In this document: positions 18,601 to 27,570 of the stretch, one piece after another | Position numbering within the stretch: position 1 is the first letter of the stretch | Layout of the letters: the number at the start of each line of letters is the position of its first letter | NCBI GenBank assembly: GCA_010672925.1 | Contig: JAAHFP010000005.1 | Location: 62,001-126,000 of the forward strand | Length of the DNA: 64,000 nucleotides | Origin: Symploca sp. SIO1C2 | GTDB taxonomy: Bacteria; Cyanobacteriota; Cyanobacteriia; Cyanobacteriales; Coleofasciculaceae | Reading direction: 5' to 3' | Notes under the pieces: generated by a model | Database searches by the model: none | Told to the model about the DNA's origin: nothing | Seen by the model: only the letters and a program-made list of their open reading frames with translations | Made by a program: the position numbers and the translations under genes

Positions 18601-19062
18601 TTCCTCTAACTGCACACCTTGAGCCAATGCAGAAAAAATGGCTCCTTCATCTCCAGAGGCATCTGAGGTATTGATTTGTGAATCTACAGAATGTCCAATC
18701 TCTTCCAAAAGAAGATTAGCGATCGCTTGAGGACTTGAAGCATTCTGTGTAAGATATTCTTGGGATAAATAAATGGTGTTAGTATCTGCGGAAAAAGCGC
18801 CATGAGCACCATTAATTGCTGCGGATGAGCGGATTTCTATATCGGGAAGGGATTCAAAGTTATCCTCTTCCCACTGCTGACGTAGGTATTCTGACTCAGT
18901 AAGATCAAAGTCGTTACCAAAGGCGATAGTAAATTTTTGAGTAAAATCTTGACCTGACGCGATCGCTTTTAGTAGATCTTGTGCTTTTAAGATAGCTGCA
19001 TCTAAAGCAACCTGTGCATATTCCTCTAATCCTTCTGTACCAATAAGACTATAATTATTCAT
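12655..19062 (-). CDS. Giant RTX (haemolysin-type calcium-binding repeat) exoprotein
   Basis: The 2135-residue protein has three parts. Residues 1-170 form a domain also seen in other cyanobacterial RTX proteins, with a zincin-like LLLEEIGHSVD segment in which the first metal-binding His of HExxH is Glu, so proteolysis is unlikely. Residues 180-960 are beta-rich and contain repeated strands but no enzyme motif I can name. From about 970 to 2090 there are many GGxGNDxLxGG nonapeptides, which bind calcium and form beta rolls, in blocks separated by YNNSPDGVIVNID-type modules. Such proteins leave the cell by type I secretion using an uncleaved C-terminal signal; no signal peptide is present. The gene is alone on this strand and carries the GTGCATAGAAA-N12-GCCAATAGG element 37 nt upstream of its ATG. 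Confidence 0.93.
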   Translation of the reverse strand: MNNYSLIGTEGLEEYAQVALDAAILKAQDLLKAIASGQDFTQKFTIAFGNDFDLTESEYLRQQWEEDNFESLPDIEIRSSAAINGAHGAFSADTNTIYLSQEYLTQNASSPQAIANLLLEEIGHSVDSQINTSDASGDEGAIFSALAQGVQLEEGTLQALKAENDLTTVTLDGEVIQIEQAEPTFNVSEILSGLKDSLDNIQNKVNALFKGQELANTTGITGSGLPFLGNDFTEKAQAGGQFVQEFYEKIEEKFESILGSATEATKSQIQDVLLEAFGSSGLNILKDSNNNGMEQDDIKVEINEFGVLTVDFDLGGEKSLANVALPKNLGLPQLGLEFQEDTNLGIDLDYTFDFGFDFNPNSNDKFSFNLNTDPNDKEITIKVTPNIPKISANFGFLTVDATDIGTGLNFSVDLSDANNDNKLKLGESLSYTPEGSAAIKLNFISSLGESAVIPKIGTDLNLQWAFTKEAKPTISFDNSKLYLGSFLTDFIKPIVDPITAITEPIYKATSFLTERIGILDTFKLGGPDRNLLGLARQFNPTNPTLDNVEKALNAIAFVTDLSTLVDQVDSTVEDIGINLGKIGLGSFDLTSGTSINGASVDAAQKSLAELEQDFNNQLTSLEADNPGISSKFQAQKDFFSNKDSVKSFFSIPILDNPSSAIGLLLGQNVDFFKFDLPDFDFKTGIKGSFRIPAVPILEVDFKGEIGGKLNLGFGYDSNGIQEWAKAGYKSSEIDKIFDGFFIDDNRVSPTEDLPEFTITGKLEAGVGPDIVVAEAKVTGGIEATVNIDLEDQGEFNEKLGESDGKIRPSEFLATLENHPGCLFDIGGQLDAYLGYYLRVGFPPFGKEWSDDLARTRLADFGLETCPDEHPRLANEGPETFKGGTLDINIGLRAKERLFINTIDNNEIFLLQGTNNSSKETVTISALGYTQNYAGVNKIVANAGELDDVIEVEKIVVPVEFSGGSGNDQLSGGEGNDVINGDSGDDRLFGGGGDDLLSGASGNDVIFAGDGNDSVSGGDNTNNPEDKLSGDQLFGEAGNDTIDGGAGNDFIKGGTGNDQLYGDSDNSQAGQDIILGGEDNDELYGLAGNDTLTGGDGLDSLYGGIGDDELLGNASNDFLKGEEGNDRISGEAGEDTVSYNNSPDGVIVNIDENQGYTNAGGETNLEPLFTINAAEAEDGFGTKDTFSFTTTRVIYDEATETISEQQVFVFGSLENIIGSEFNDILIGNNQNNRIEASTGDDLLIGNGGDDYLDGGDNIDTVSYRHDSGSVYVNLDETQSYQNPGGYLHTTIVSESPIPTDTQPNFTLNAGTALDGFGDTDELRNLENLVGSGYDDVLIGNDSDNQIEGLAGNDLLIGNAGDDQLNGSDGIDTVSYHYDPDAVYVNLEQNQAQDGFGNSDQLHSIENVVGSAFDDEIIGDANTNIIHAGAGDDLVIARDNDDIIFGEAGKDTLFGEQGDDFLVGGTEADILDGGSGNDTASYFTANSGVIANLTTGKGATGDARGDIFESIENLEGSHHKDRLIGDNLTNILSGLDGNDFLDGRAGDDYLDGGAGRDQLAGNAGNDQLYGQAGDDDLDGGTGDDQLFGGDGHDLLEGQAGNDILDGGEGDDYLLGEYGADTLFGQAGEDILDGGYGADSLDGGAGDDFLYGATGGDQLLGGEGNDYLEGGNGYDTLFGDDGNDTLFGENEGDRLDGGAGDDYLSGDAGNDTLDGSAGKDWLEGGTGNDRLNGGTEADHLQGGDGKDRLFGDAGEDFLNGNAGNDSLTGGIGNDLLTGGGDQDVFVVQLNDGIDTITDFTGVGATANPSSAVVQELDTLKFSGAGLVAKNMLLTQSGNDLTISFEGIDNTTVILQDFQWSNLENLNKKGGRFNQIGNVIFNGQSQITDSFDVFDANQNSAQVAKKNTVTFLNDLDNVIQGFSNSRDVINGQGGNDTIRGLSGNDLLRGGTGNDTLEGGTGSDRLVGNADHDLLNGGKGHDTLEGGNGNDQLYGETGNDLLEGGNGNDQLYGEAGKDFLIGGTGNDLLEGGIGNDYLFGGADNDFLIGGTGNDLLEGGIGSDIFVLATEPGYDTIGDFEISADFLGLSGGLTFNDLLISQGTGANSNDTLLTVEDTGDLLATLSGVQANTITNAHFAVI

Positions 19063-19099
19063 TATTCTAAACCACTGCCGTGGTGAATCCTTTCATTTT

Positions 19100-19131
19100 C
19101 CTATTGGCAGGACTTAATTTTTTCTATGCAC
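19100..19131 (-). promoter_or_regulatory. Bipartite promoter-like element, RTX gene copy
   Basis: On the minus strand it reads GTGCATAGAAA, 12 bases, then GCCAATAGG, 37 nt before the ATG. The bases after it, AAATGAAAGGATTCACCAC, are also found after the copy at 34837-34868. Confidence 0.75.
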
Positions 19132-19677
19132 ATCATTGCCGATGGTAATACCCACTCGGCACAAATAAGTAGGGTTTGCTTCAGGAAGTCTGACAAGGGG
19201 ACAAGGGAGACAAGGAAGACAAGGAAGACAAGGAGGACAAGGGAAATAGTAGTTGTAAAGAGCCCAAAATTTTCATCATTTGTGCTCATATTTTGAGCTT
19301 GTAGGTCCTAAAACCTTGGACTTGCATTGGAAAAAGAATGCTTCAAACCTTTATCTGACAACGCTCCTGCTTTTATACAGCAAACCCTAAGTAGTCAGAC
19401 AAAAGTAAAATTAACCCTGGAGACAATAGGCGCGTCTCTACATTTAGCAAAATAAAGAAAAATCGTGATGTGAGGGGAGTTTTCCCCCTTCCCTTGCAGG
19501 GAAGGGGGTTAGGGGGTTAGGTCTCTTTTTCTAGTTAATTTTGTCTACCTACTTAACACCTTGCTATAATCAGAGTCGCAGCCCTGAACTATCAAGTGTT
19601 TCCATGACCTCCCAGCAAATCAACCATCACTCTTAACACCTCGAAACGCGAGTTGTAGCTTTAGAAATCGAGCCAGC
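19132..19677. other. Spacer upstream of RTX gene and HAD gene
   Basis: There is no gene. It holds a GGAGACAAGGAAGACAAGG tract (19196-19250), a TATACAGCAAACCCTAAGTAG motif at 19375-19395 that resembles 11373-11393, and a palindromic TTCCCTTGCAGGGAAGGGGGTTAGGGGG repeat at 19492-19521. Confidence 0.55.
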
Positions 19678-20370
19678 ATGAAGCAAGCCTTAAGAAACAT
19701 TGACCGTGGTTCCTGCCTCAGCCAATCCACGATCCCGCGTTGGATCGTGTTTGATTTTGATGGCACAATCGCCGACACCTTAGAAACCGTTATCCAAATT
19801 TCCTATCGAATCGCTCGAGAATTGGGCTATGAAAGCCTTTGCCAATTAGATGTTGAACAAATAAGACACTTGGGTTTTAGAGAAAGGATTCAACTCACTG
19901 GCTTGTCCTTTTGGAAACTCTGGTTCGTCATGAGAAAAGTCAACAAGAGTCTCAAGAGCGAAATCCAAAAATTAAAACCATTTGATGGAATTAAGGAAGT
20001 TATTGTAGAACTTAAAAAGAGAGGCTATAAGGTGGGAATTATCACAGGAAACTCCAAAGAAAACGTCACCCAATTTGCCCTCGCGAATGAGATGGAACAT
20101 TTGTTCGATTGTCTTTACTCCGCAACCTTATTTGGCAAAGACAGAGTCATTCGGAAACTCTTGCGCCAAGAAGCGATAGAGCCACAACAACTCATTTACA
20201 TTGGTGATGAAACAGGAGACATAGAAGCAGCCCAAAAAACTGGTGTTAAGTCAATCGCCGTAAGTTGGGGGTTTAATACCCCTCATGCTTTAGCTGCCCA
20301 AAACCCAGATTATCTCATTCAACAACCCCAGGAAATCCTTGATATTTTAGAAGCGATAGAGCCGTTTTGA
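19678..20370 (+). CDS. HAD-family hydrolase (phosphatase, Gph/PpaX-like)
   Basis: The 230-residue protein has all four HAD motifs: I, FDFDGTIADT (nucleophile Asp); II, IITGNS; III, Lys in the GKDRVIRKLL region; and IV, YIGDETGDIEAA. The helical insert after motif I is the C1 cap of the phosphoglycolate phosphatase subgroup, so a small phosphorylated metabolite is the probable substrate. The first 20 residues before RWIVFDFDG are not conserved-looking, so a later start is possible but no better start codon is obvious. It stands between two giant exoprotein genes without operon partners. Confidence 0.88.
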   Translation: MKQALRNIDRGSCLSQSTIPRWIVFDFDGTIADTLETVIQISYRIARELGYESLCQLDVEQIRHLGFRERIQLTGLSFWKLWFVMRKVNKSLKSEIQKLKPFDGIKEVIVELKKRGYKVGIITGNSKENVTQFALANEMEHLFDCLYSATLFGKDRVIRKLLRQEAIEPQQLIYIGDETGDIEAAQKTGVKSIAVSWGFNTPHALAAQNPDYLIQQPQEILDILEAIEPF

Positions 20371-20802
20371 GCAAACTGTGAAATCCCTGTAGAGACGTTG
20401 CATGCAACGTCTCTACAATGTGGGCATAGCGGGTATATCGATACCGGATTTGGTATGAGCTATTAGCCGGTGAGCTTAAACTCTGAGTAGGTTTGGATAC
20501 TAAGCGTTAAGCTATCCCTAGCTTCAGTTGACACCAATGATTGCATACGCTCTACCTTATGCAATACAACATATACAATATTTCAGATGTTTTTTTTAGT
20601 TGCATTTGCTATTATTTCATGCTAATATTTTTTTACAATAGAAAAGGTGTGCACTTATATATAAAAGTTGCAAACTATTACAAATAATTGAGTCCTCTAC
20701 TCGAAGCCAGCCATCACCTGCATAATTTTTATTACCCTTTCCCCGATGAAAAGAATATGGGGAGAGGGGGAAGAGAGGGAAGTGTGGGAAGAGAAGTTTC
20801 TG
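20371..20802. other. Spacer upstream of haemagglutinin-like gene
   Basis: There is no gene. After the palindrome copy at 20388-20417 comes a TACCGGATTTGGTAT end (20441-20455) that matches the inverted end of the element at 46679-46796. An AT-rich stretch (20580-20670) may hold the promoter of the following gene. GGGGAGAGGGGGAAGAGAGGGAAG at 20759 is a low-complexity tract. Confidence 0.5.
20388..20417. repeat. TGTAGAGACGTTGC palindrome, copy 4
   Basis: A perfect 30-bp palindrome with the GCATGC centre variant, 18 bp after the HAD stop codon; it could also act as a transcription stop. Confidence 0.85.
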
Positions 20803-23800
20803 ATGAAGATGGCAAACTGGCAAAATGGGTTCTGGAAGTTGTGGTTAGCAACTGCTTTAATTGTTAGTAGTACCGAGAACAATGCTCTAGCTCAAATTGT
20901 TCCGGATGAGACTTTGGACAATGAAAATTCTGTGGTAGTTCCTGATGCTCAGATACGAGGTAGGGCAGCAGAGTTAATTGAAGGTGGAGCCATACGCAAC
21001 ATCAATTTGTTCCACAGTTTTTTGGAATTTAATGTTAACGAAGGACAACGGGTATATTTTGCTAATCCCGTGGGGATTGAGAATATTCTGACCAGGGTGA
21101 CAGGGAGTAATGCCTCGGAAATTTTGGGCACTTTGGGAGTAGATGGTGCTGCCAATCTATTTTTGCTCAATCCTAATGGGATTATTTTTGGGAAAGGAGC
21201 CGAGTTGGATCTTAGGGGTTCCTTTGTCGGTTCGACGGCAGATAGTATTTTGTTTGGTGATGGAGAAGAGTTTAGTGCCAGGGAGCCAGAAGCAGCGCCA
21301 TTATTGAAGATTAATGTGCCGATTGGATTGCAGTATGGACTTAATCACCCAGCACCGGTGGTAAATGCAGCAAGTCTTGAAGTAGAGCAAGGGCAGGGAT
21401 TAACCTTGACTGGAGGTACGGTGGTGAATACCGATACCGGGGAATTGATTGCACCAGGAGGAAGGATTAGTCTGGCAGGGGTTCCTAGGGAAAGTGTGAT
21501 TAATTTGGAGATGACTGGGCAAGGGAGTAGCGTAGATTTGCCTGATGATACAACTCAGGTGGAATCGACCGCTACAGCATTGGCAGCCTTGTTGGAAGGG
21601 GCAGGATTAGCAGAAGCTGGTATTCCTACTGACTTCCAGGTGGGAACTGTGGCAATTTTAGGTTCTGTGGATGCCTCAGATTCTCTGGGTAATGGGGGTG
21701 AAGTAACCCTCACCGGTAACCGTATTCGTTTGTTGGAAGGAGTAGTTAAGGCTGGAGGAATTACCGGGGGAGAGATTAATCTAACCAGTACCTTGCTGGA
21801 AAACCGAGGAGAGATTCGGGCAGATGGAGAATATGGGGGTAGTCTGACTATCAACACCAGTAATTTGTTGGATGCAGGGGTTCTTAGTGCCACGGGAAGT
21901 GCTGGGGATGGCGGTAGGATTGAGGTGCAATATCAGGGAACCGTAATTCAAACTGCTAGTGCGCTGACTTCAGTAACAGGAAGTGAAGCCGGGGGCAGGA
22001 TTGAGTTTGAGGGGGGAAGAGTGTTGACTACCTCTGGTAATTTAGAAGCGAAGGGGGAGTTGGGGGGTGAGATTCATTTATTTGGGGAGAGACTGCAACT
22101 GCTGGCAACGGAGGTAAATGCTAGTGGTAACAGTGGTGGTGGTGAGATTCTCGTTGGTGGAGATTATCAGGGAAATACGGTAGGTGCGGAGAATGCCCTG
22201 AAGACGTTTGTAAACTATGCTACGACGCTGCAAGCAGATGGGTTGCAGGATGGAGATGGAGGGCGAATAATTGTTTGGGCGGATGAAACCACTGGGTTTT
22301 ATGGTGAAATTAGTGCCCGTGGTGGTAGTAATAGGGGCAATGGTGGGTTTGTTGAGGTTTCCGGTAAGCAGGATTTGATTTTTCGAGGAGAGGTTGACAC
22401 TATTGCTCCTCAGGGAAATTGGGGAACTTTGCTACTTGATCCAGAAAATATCATCATTGTGGATGGTGTGGGTGCTGATGATGGTGAACTTGCTGATGAT
22501 GAAATTCTCTATACTGATAGTCCTGGTGAAACATTTACAATTTCTCAAGGAACCCTGGAAGCGATCAATAGTGAGGTTCTGCTAGAAGCAAGTAATGATA
22601 TTATCATCACTCCTGGTGTATCATTAGACTTTGATAATGATTTTTTCGGCTCTGCTGGTGCGATCGCTTTTAAAGCAGATGCAGATGCTGATGGTGTTGG
22701 GGAGTTTCTGATGGATGTGGGAGACGACATCAACACCAATGGGCGAGATTTAACCATCTCCGGGGCAAGTGTAACCACCGGTAACATCTATTCCTATCTC
22801 AAAATCTTTGGTACAATCCCGGTAACGGCAGGTGAAATTAACCTCACTAGCAGTAATGGCAACATCACCACAGGGGAGCTAGTATCTGGTGATGTTCCTG
22901 CAGGTGGCGATATAATTCTCCAGGCTAACGGTAATATCAGCACTCATAAGATTGAATCTGACAGTCTGGTGGACGCTGGGGGCGATATAATTCTCCAGGC
23001 TAACGGTAATATCAATACTTACAATCTTGATGCTGAAAGTGCTTTAGGCAATGGGGGTAAAATTCAACTCACGGCGGGTGGTAATATCAGCACTCGTAGT
23101 ATTGATGCTGACAGTAATTTTGGCAATACCAGTAACATTGAATTCACAGCGGGTGGTAACATCAGCACTCGTAGTATTGATGCTGACAGTGATTTGGGTG
23201 CTGGGGAAAATATTAAACTAACTGCTAATGGCAACATCGCTATTGATGGTATTGATGCTAGGACTTTTGGCAACAGTAGCAACATTGAACTCACGGCTGG
23301 TGGTGACATCAGTATTCGTGAGCTAATATCAGTTAGTTCTGTAGCTGGTAATGGCGGTGCTATTACACTTACTAGTCACAATGGTGGCATTAATACTACG
23401 AAAGAAGTTAACTCTGGTTCTATAGCTGGTAAGGTCGGTGCGATCGCATTTAATGCTAGAGGTGATATTACCACAGCGAATATTTTCTCTAGCAGTCTAG
23501 ACGGAAATAGCGGTCAAATTTACCTCAATAGCAGTAGTGGTGCAATTGATACTACCGCCGGTATTCTCATCTCTGGTTCTCCCCTATCTGCCAACGGAGC
23601 AGCCATCACCCTTACTGCTGCCGATACCATTACTACTAATGAAATTTTATCACTTGGCGATAATGGTGCAGGCAATATCACTCTTCTTACTAACGGTAAG
23701 ATTACTACATTAGGGGATATTAGTTCTGCTAGTAATCATGGTAATAGTGGTCAGATTTCACTAACTAGTAATCACGATACTATTGACACTACTGTTAGTA

Positions 23801-26800
23801 CACTTAATGCTATCTCTGTAGCTGGCAATGGGGGCGCGATCGCATTTAATGCTCAAGGTGATATTACCACAGCGAATCTTTCTTCTAGCAGTCGAGACAG
23901 GAATAGCGGTGAAATCTCCCTTAATAGTAGTAGTGGTGCAATTGACACTACCGCCGGTACTCTCAACTCTGGTTCAGTAGCTGGCAAGGTCGCAGCCATC
24001 ACCCTTACTGCTGCCGATACCATTACTACTAATGAAATTTTATCAGTTGGCGATGATGATGGAGGCAATATCACTCTTCATACTAACGGTAAGATTACCA
24101 CATTAGGGGATATTAACTCTGCTAGTAATCATGGTAATAGTGGTCAGATTTCACTAACTAGTAATAACGATGCCATTGATACTACCGCCAGTACTCTCAA
24201 CTCTGGTTCCCTAGCTGGCAATGGAGCAACTATTACCCTTACTGCTGCCGATACCATTACTACTAATGAAATTGTCTCAGTTGGTGATAATGGTGGAGGT
24301 AATATCACTCTTAACACTAACGGCAAGATCACCACATTAGGAGATCTTAGCTCTGCTAGTAATCAGGGAAATAGTGGTCAGATTTCACTGACTAGTAATC
24401 ACGATACCATTGACACTACCGCCAGTACACTTAATTCTATTTCTGTAGCTGGCAATGGGGGCGCGATCGCATTTAATGCTCAAGGTGATATTACCACAGC
24501 GAATCTTTCTTCTAGCAGTCGAGATAGAAATAGCGGTGAAATTTCCCTTAATAGTAATAGTGGTGCAATTGAGACTACTGCCGGTATTCTCAACTCTGGT
24601 TCCCTAGCTGGGAATGGAGCAATAATCACCCTTACTGCTGCCGATACCATTACTACCAATGAGATTGTATCAGTTGGCAATGATGATGGGGGCAATATCG
24701 CTCTTAGCACTAATGGCCAAATCACCACATTAGGAGATATTAGTTCTAGCAGTAATAATGGTAATAGTGGTCAGATTTCATTAACTAGTAATAACGATGC
24801 CATTTACACTACTGCTAGTACACTTAATTCTATCTCTGTAGCTGGTGATGGTGGCGCAGTTACACTTAATGCCAACAGTGATATTAGTATCGGAAACATT
24901 CAATCTTTCAGTATCGATAATGGTGATGGTGGTGAAATTAAGCTTACTAGTCACAATGGTATAGTTAACACCACAGTAGGCACTCTTAACTCTGGCTCCG
25001 TATCTGGTCATGGAGGAGCGATAACTGTTGCTGCTGAGAGGGACATTACTACAGCTAATATTTTTTCTATTAGTCAAGACGGGGATAGCGGTGCTATTTC
25101 ACTAATTAGTAATAATGGTGGAATTAATACTACCACTGGTATTCTCAACTCTGGTTCCTTATCTGGTAATGGGGCAGCAATAACTGTTGCTGCGGAGGGT
25201 AACATCATCACAGGAGATACCATTTCTGCTAGTAATGACGGTAATGGTGGCAAAATTGAATTCAACAGTAACCGTGGTGCGATTGACACTAGCGCAGGTA
25301 CTTTACTTTCTGCTGCTAACACAGGTAATGCTGGAGAAATTGCTCTTACCGCCGATAGTAACCTGATAATAAGAAATATTCAATCTATCAGTAATCGTGG
25401 CAATGGTGGTGGGATTAAACTAACGAGTCACAATGGTGCAATTGAAGCTAGAGGAGGGATTGTCAATTCTGGCTCTATATCTCAAAACGCTGGTGATATT
25501 GCCTTCACTGCTAGCGGTAACATTACCCTCACCGGCATTATTAACACTAATGGTAATCCAGCAGGAGGCGATATCACCCTGCTAAGTAATAACGGTGCAA
25601 TTAACGCCGAATTGTTGCTCCTCAACTCCGGTAGCTTACGTATGACTAATATCGGCATCCTTAATGCTAATGGAGTGCAGCTGCCACCTACCGTATCTGC
25701 TACTAACAATCTTAATGCTGGCGCGATCGCTCTTTCTGCTAGGGATGGCATTAATCTGACTACAGCTTTTATTAACGCTTCTCGTGCTGCAGGTAGTTTA
25801 GGTAAAGGAGGTTCTATCAACCTTAATAGTAGTGATGGAGACATCTCTCTGGCAAATACTTTTCTCCGCACTGAAACCTCTGTAGGTACCGGAGGCAATA
25901 TTACTTTCGGTGCTGAGTCAGTTTCCTTAACTAATAGTAATGCAATTATCAGAACCCACTACGATGCTCAGGCTGGGAATATTAATATAACCACAAAAGA
26001 GTCTGTTGATTTTAATCGAGGTAGTGGCTTATTTATTCAGAATCAAGGGACTCAACCTAATGGTAATCTGACTATTAAGACTCCAACTTTAAGAGTTCGG
26101 GGTGGCTCAATCCTATCGACTTCCGCCCATAGCGTATTTCCCACTGGCAGTGGAGGTATTTTAACTGTCAATGCTGACTCTGTGGAAATCAGTGGCACTT
26201 CACAAGATGGTCTAATTCCTAGTAGTTTGGCTAGTGTAAGTTTAGGACAAAGCGATGATGCTGCCAATGGTGGAGAAATCAGAATTAATGCTAATCAACT
26301 GACTCTCCGGGATGGTGGTTCAGTATCAGGTTCTACTGTTGGCAAAGGCAAAGGGGGAGATGTAACTATCAATGCTGATTCTGTGATGGTCACTGGCACC
26401 TCAGAAAATCAGCTATTTGCCAGTGGTTTGTCAGTCGAAGCCTTAGGTGATGGTGAAGCGGGGAACTTGATGATTGAAGCTAACCAGCTATTGCTTCAAG
26501 ATGGAGGCATCGTATCTGCTTCTACCTTCGGTGATGGTAACGGAGGGATGATTGACATTAAGGTTTCAGAATTGTCCATCTCAGGAGCTTCTTCAGACAA
26601 TCAAATCAAGAGTGGCATCTATTCTCAATCTTTTGATGCTGGTAATGCTGGCAGCATAGACATTATTACTGACGAGTTACTTGTCCAAGATGGGGCAAGA
26701 ATAACAGTCAATAGTCAACCCACATCAGAGAATTCTGGTAACCTGATTGATAAAACTAATGCTTTGATTGAGGCTCTTAAGAAAGTTCCTGAGATAGAAG

Positions 26801-27567
26801 GAATTCCCCCAGATTTTTCCGTGGCTAATGGTTCAGGATCCGGTGATGCCGGTGATATCAATATTGAAGCTAACAACATTTTGTTGCATAACCAAGGACA
26901 AATTACTGCCGTTACCTCCTCTGGAGAAGGGGGCAATATTGGCTTAGATGTATCGGGGCTAATTCTGATGCGTCATAACAGTTTAATCTCTGCTACCGCT
27001 GGAACCGCTCCCGGTGGCGGCAATGGCGGCAATATTACCCTTAATGCTCCCTTCATTATCGGTATTCCTGCCGAAAATAGCGATATTACTGCCAATGCCT
27101 TTACTGGAAATGGAGGGAGAATTACGATAACTACTCAAGCCATTTTTGGTCTAGAGTTTCGGGAGCAGCTAACCCCATTCAGCGATATCACCGCTAGTTC
27201 CGAATTGGGGCTCAGCGGCATAGTAGAAATCAACCAACTAAGTGTAGATCCCTCACAAGGGTTAAGCAACTTACCGGATGAACCAGGAACACCGCAACCG
27301 CTGCAAGGTTGTCGTGGGGGAGGAATACAATCAGGAGGGCAATTTATCAGTATCGGTAGACAAGGCATACCCACTAATCCCTACGAATCTTTGGATAGTA
27401 GCGATGTTTGGGAAGACCTACAACCAGCACAGGAGTTAGCAGAGAATCCAACAGCGCCACCGGAGCAAATTGTGGAGGCGACAGGGTGGATAGTGACGGA
27501 GGAAGGGGAGGTGATTTTGGTCGCGGAGATGCCGTCTGCTGATTCGCGGGTAGGGTGTGTGCGTTAA
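20803..27567 (+). CDS. Filamentous haemagglutinin N-terminal domain exoprotein (TpsA-like)
   Basis: With the ATG at 20803 the protein has 2254 residues and a clear signal peptide (NGFWKLWLATALIVSST ... ALAQ); an upstream ATG at 20746 would add a tail encoded by a low-complexity purine tract. The TPS secretion domain follows (QIRGRAAELIEGGAIRNINLFHSF, ANPVGIENILTRVTG, NLFLLNPNGIIFG). From about residue 690 to 1620 the protein is built of imperfect beta-helix repeats (ITLTAADTITTNEI, GNITLxTNGKITTLGDI, NSGQISLTSN, IDTTASTLNS). Such proteins need an outer-membrane TpsB partner, which is not in view. The C-terminus is acidic. A secreted CHAT protein lies 2.5 kb downstream, a frequent neighbour in cyanobacteria. 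Confidence 0.93.
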   Translation: MKMANWQNGFWKLWLATALIVSSTENNALAQIVPDETLDNENSVVVPDAQIRGRAAELIEGGAIRNINLFHSFLEFNVNEGQRVYFANPVGIENILTRVTGSNASEILGTLGVDGAANLFLLNPNGIIFGKGAELDLRGSFVGSTADSILFGDGEEFSAREPEAAPLLKINVPIGLQYGLNHPAPVVNAASLEVEQGQGLTLTGGTVVNTDTGELIAPGGRISLAGVPRESVINLEMTGQGSSVDLPDDTTQVESTATALAALLEGAGLAEAGIPTDFQVGTVAILGSVDASDSLGNGGEVTLTGNRIRLLEGVVKAGGITGGEINLTSTLLENRGEIRADGEYGGSLTINTSNLLDAGVLSATGSAGDGGRIEVQYQGTVIQTASALTSVTGSEAGGRIEFEGGRVLTTSGNLEAKGELGGEIHLFGERLQLLATEVNASGNSGGGEILVGGDYQGNTVGAENALKTFVNYATTLQADGLQDGDGGRIIVWADETTGFYGEISARGGSNRGNGGFVEVSGKQDLIFRGEVDTIAPQGNWGTLLLDPENIIIVDGVGADDGELADDEILYTDSPGETFTISQGTLEAINSEVLLEASNDIIITPGVSLDFDNDFFGSAGAIAFKADADADGVGEFLMDVGDDINTNGRDLTISGASVTTGNIYSYLKIFGTIPVTAGEINLTSSNGNITTGELVSGDVPAGGDIILQANGNISTHKIESDSLVDAGGDIILQANGNINTYNLDAESALGNGGKIQLTAGGNISTRSIDADSNFGNTSNIEFTAGGNISTRSIDADSDLGAGENIKLTANGNIAIDGIDARTFGNSSNIELTAGGDISIRELISVSSVAGNGGAITLTSHNGGINTTKEVNSGSIAGKVGAIAFNARGDITTANIFSSSLDGNSGQIYLNSSSGAIDTTAGILISGSPLSANGAAITLTAADTITTNEILSLGDNGAGNITLLTNGKITTLGDISSASNHGNSGQISLTSNHDTIDTTVSTLNAISVAGNGGAIAFNAQGDITTANLSSSSRDRNSGEISLNSSSGAIDTTAGTLNSGSVAGKVAAITLTAADTITTNEILSVGDDDGGNITLHTNGKITTLGDINSASNHGNSGQISLTSNNDAIDTTASTLNSGSLAGNGATITLTAADTITTNEIVSVGDNGGGNITLNTNGKITTLGDLSSASNQGNSGQISLTSNHDTIDTTASTLNSISVAGNGGAIAFNAQGDITTANLSSSSRDRNSGEISLNSNSGAIETTAGILNSGSLAGNGAIITLTAADTITTNEIVSVGNDDGGNIALSTNGQITTLGDISSSSNNGNSGQISLTSNNDAIYTTASTLNSISVAGDGGAVTLNANSDISIGNIQSFSIDNGDGGEIKLTSHNGIVNTTVGTLNSGSVSGHGGAITVAAERDITTANIFSISQDGDSGAISLISNNGGINTTTGILNSGSLSGNGAAITVAAEGNIITGDTISASNDGNGGKIEFNSNRGAIDTSAGTLLSAANTGNAGEIALTADSNLIIRNIQSISNRGNGGGIKLTSHNGAIEARGGIVNSGSISQNAGDIAFTASGNITLTGIINTNGNPAGGDITLLSNNGAINAELLLLNSGSLRMTNIGILNANGVQLPPTVSATNNLNAGAIALSARDGINLTTAFINASRAAGSLGKGGSINLNSSDGDISLANTFLRTETSVGTGGNITFGAESVSLTNSNAIIRTHYDAQAGNINITTKESVDFNRGSGLFIQNQGTQPNGNLTIKTPTLRVRGGSILSTSAHSVFPTGSGGILTVNADSVEISGTSQDGLIPSSLASVSLGQSDDAANGGEIRINANQLTLRDGGSVSGSTVGKGKGGDVTINADSVMVTGTSENQLFASGLSVEALGDGEAGNLMIEANQLLLQDGGIVSASTFGDGNGGMIDIKVSELSISGASSDNQIKSGIYSQSFDAGNAGSIDIITDELLVQDGARITVNSQPTSENSGNLIDKTNALIEALKKVPEIEGIPPDFSVANGSGSGDAGDINIEANNILLHNQGQITAVTSSGEGGNIGLDVSGLILMRHNSLISATAGTAPGGGNGGNITLNAPFIIGIPAENSDITANAFTGNGGRITITTQAIFGLEFREQLTPFSDITASSELGLSGIVEINQLSVDPSQGLSNLPDEPGTPQPLQGCRGGGIQSGGQFISIGRQGIPTNPYESLDSSDVWEDLQPAQELAENPTAPPEQIVEATGWIVTEEGEVILVAEMPSADSRVGCVR
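23436..24900 (+). repeat. Long tandem repeats within haemagglutinin-like gene
   Basis: The GCGATCGCATTTAATGCT landmark occurs at 23440, 23836 and 24463, giving spacings of 396 and 627 bp, and whole 200-codon blocks are nearly identical between the last two positions. This indicates recent duplication or gene conversion, all in frame. Confidence 0.8.
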
Positions 27568-27570
27568 GGC

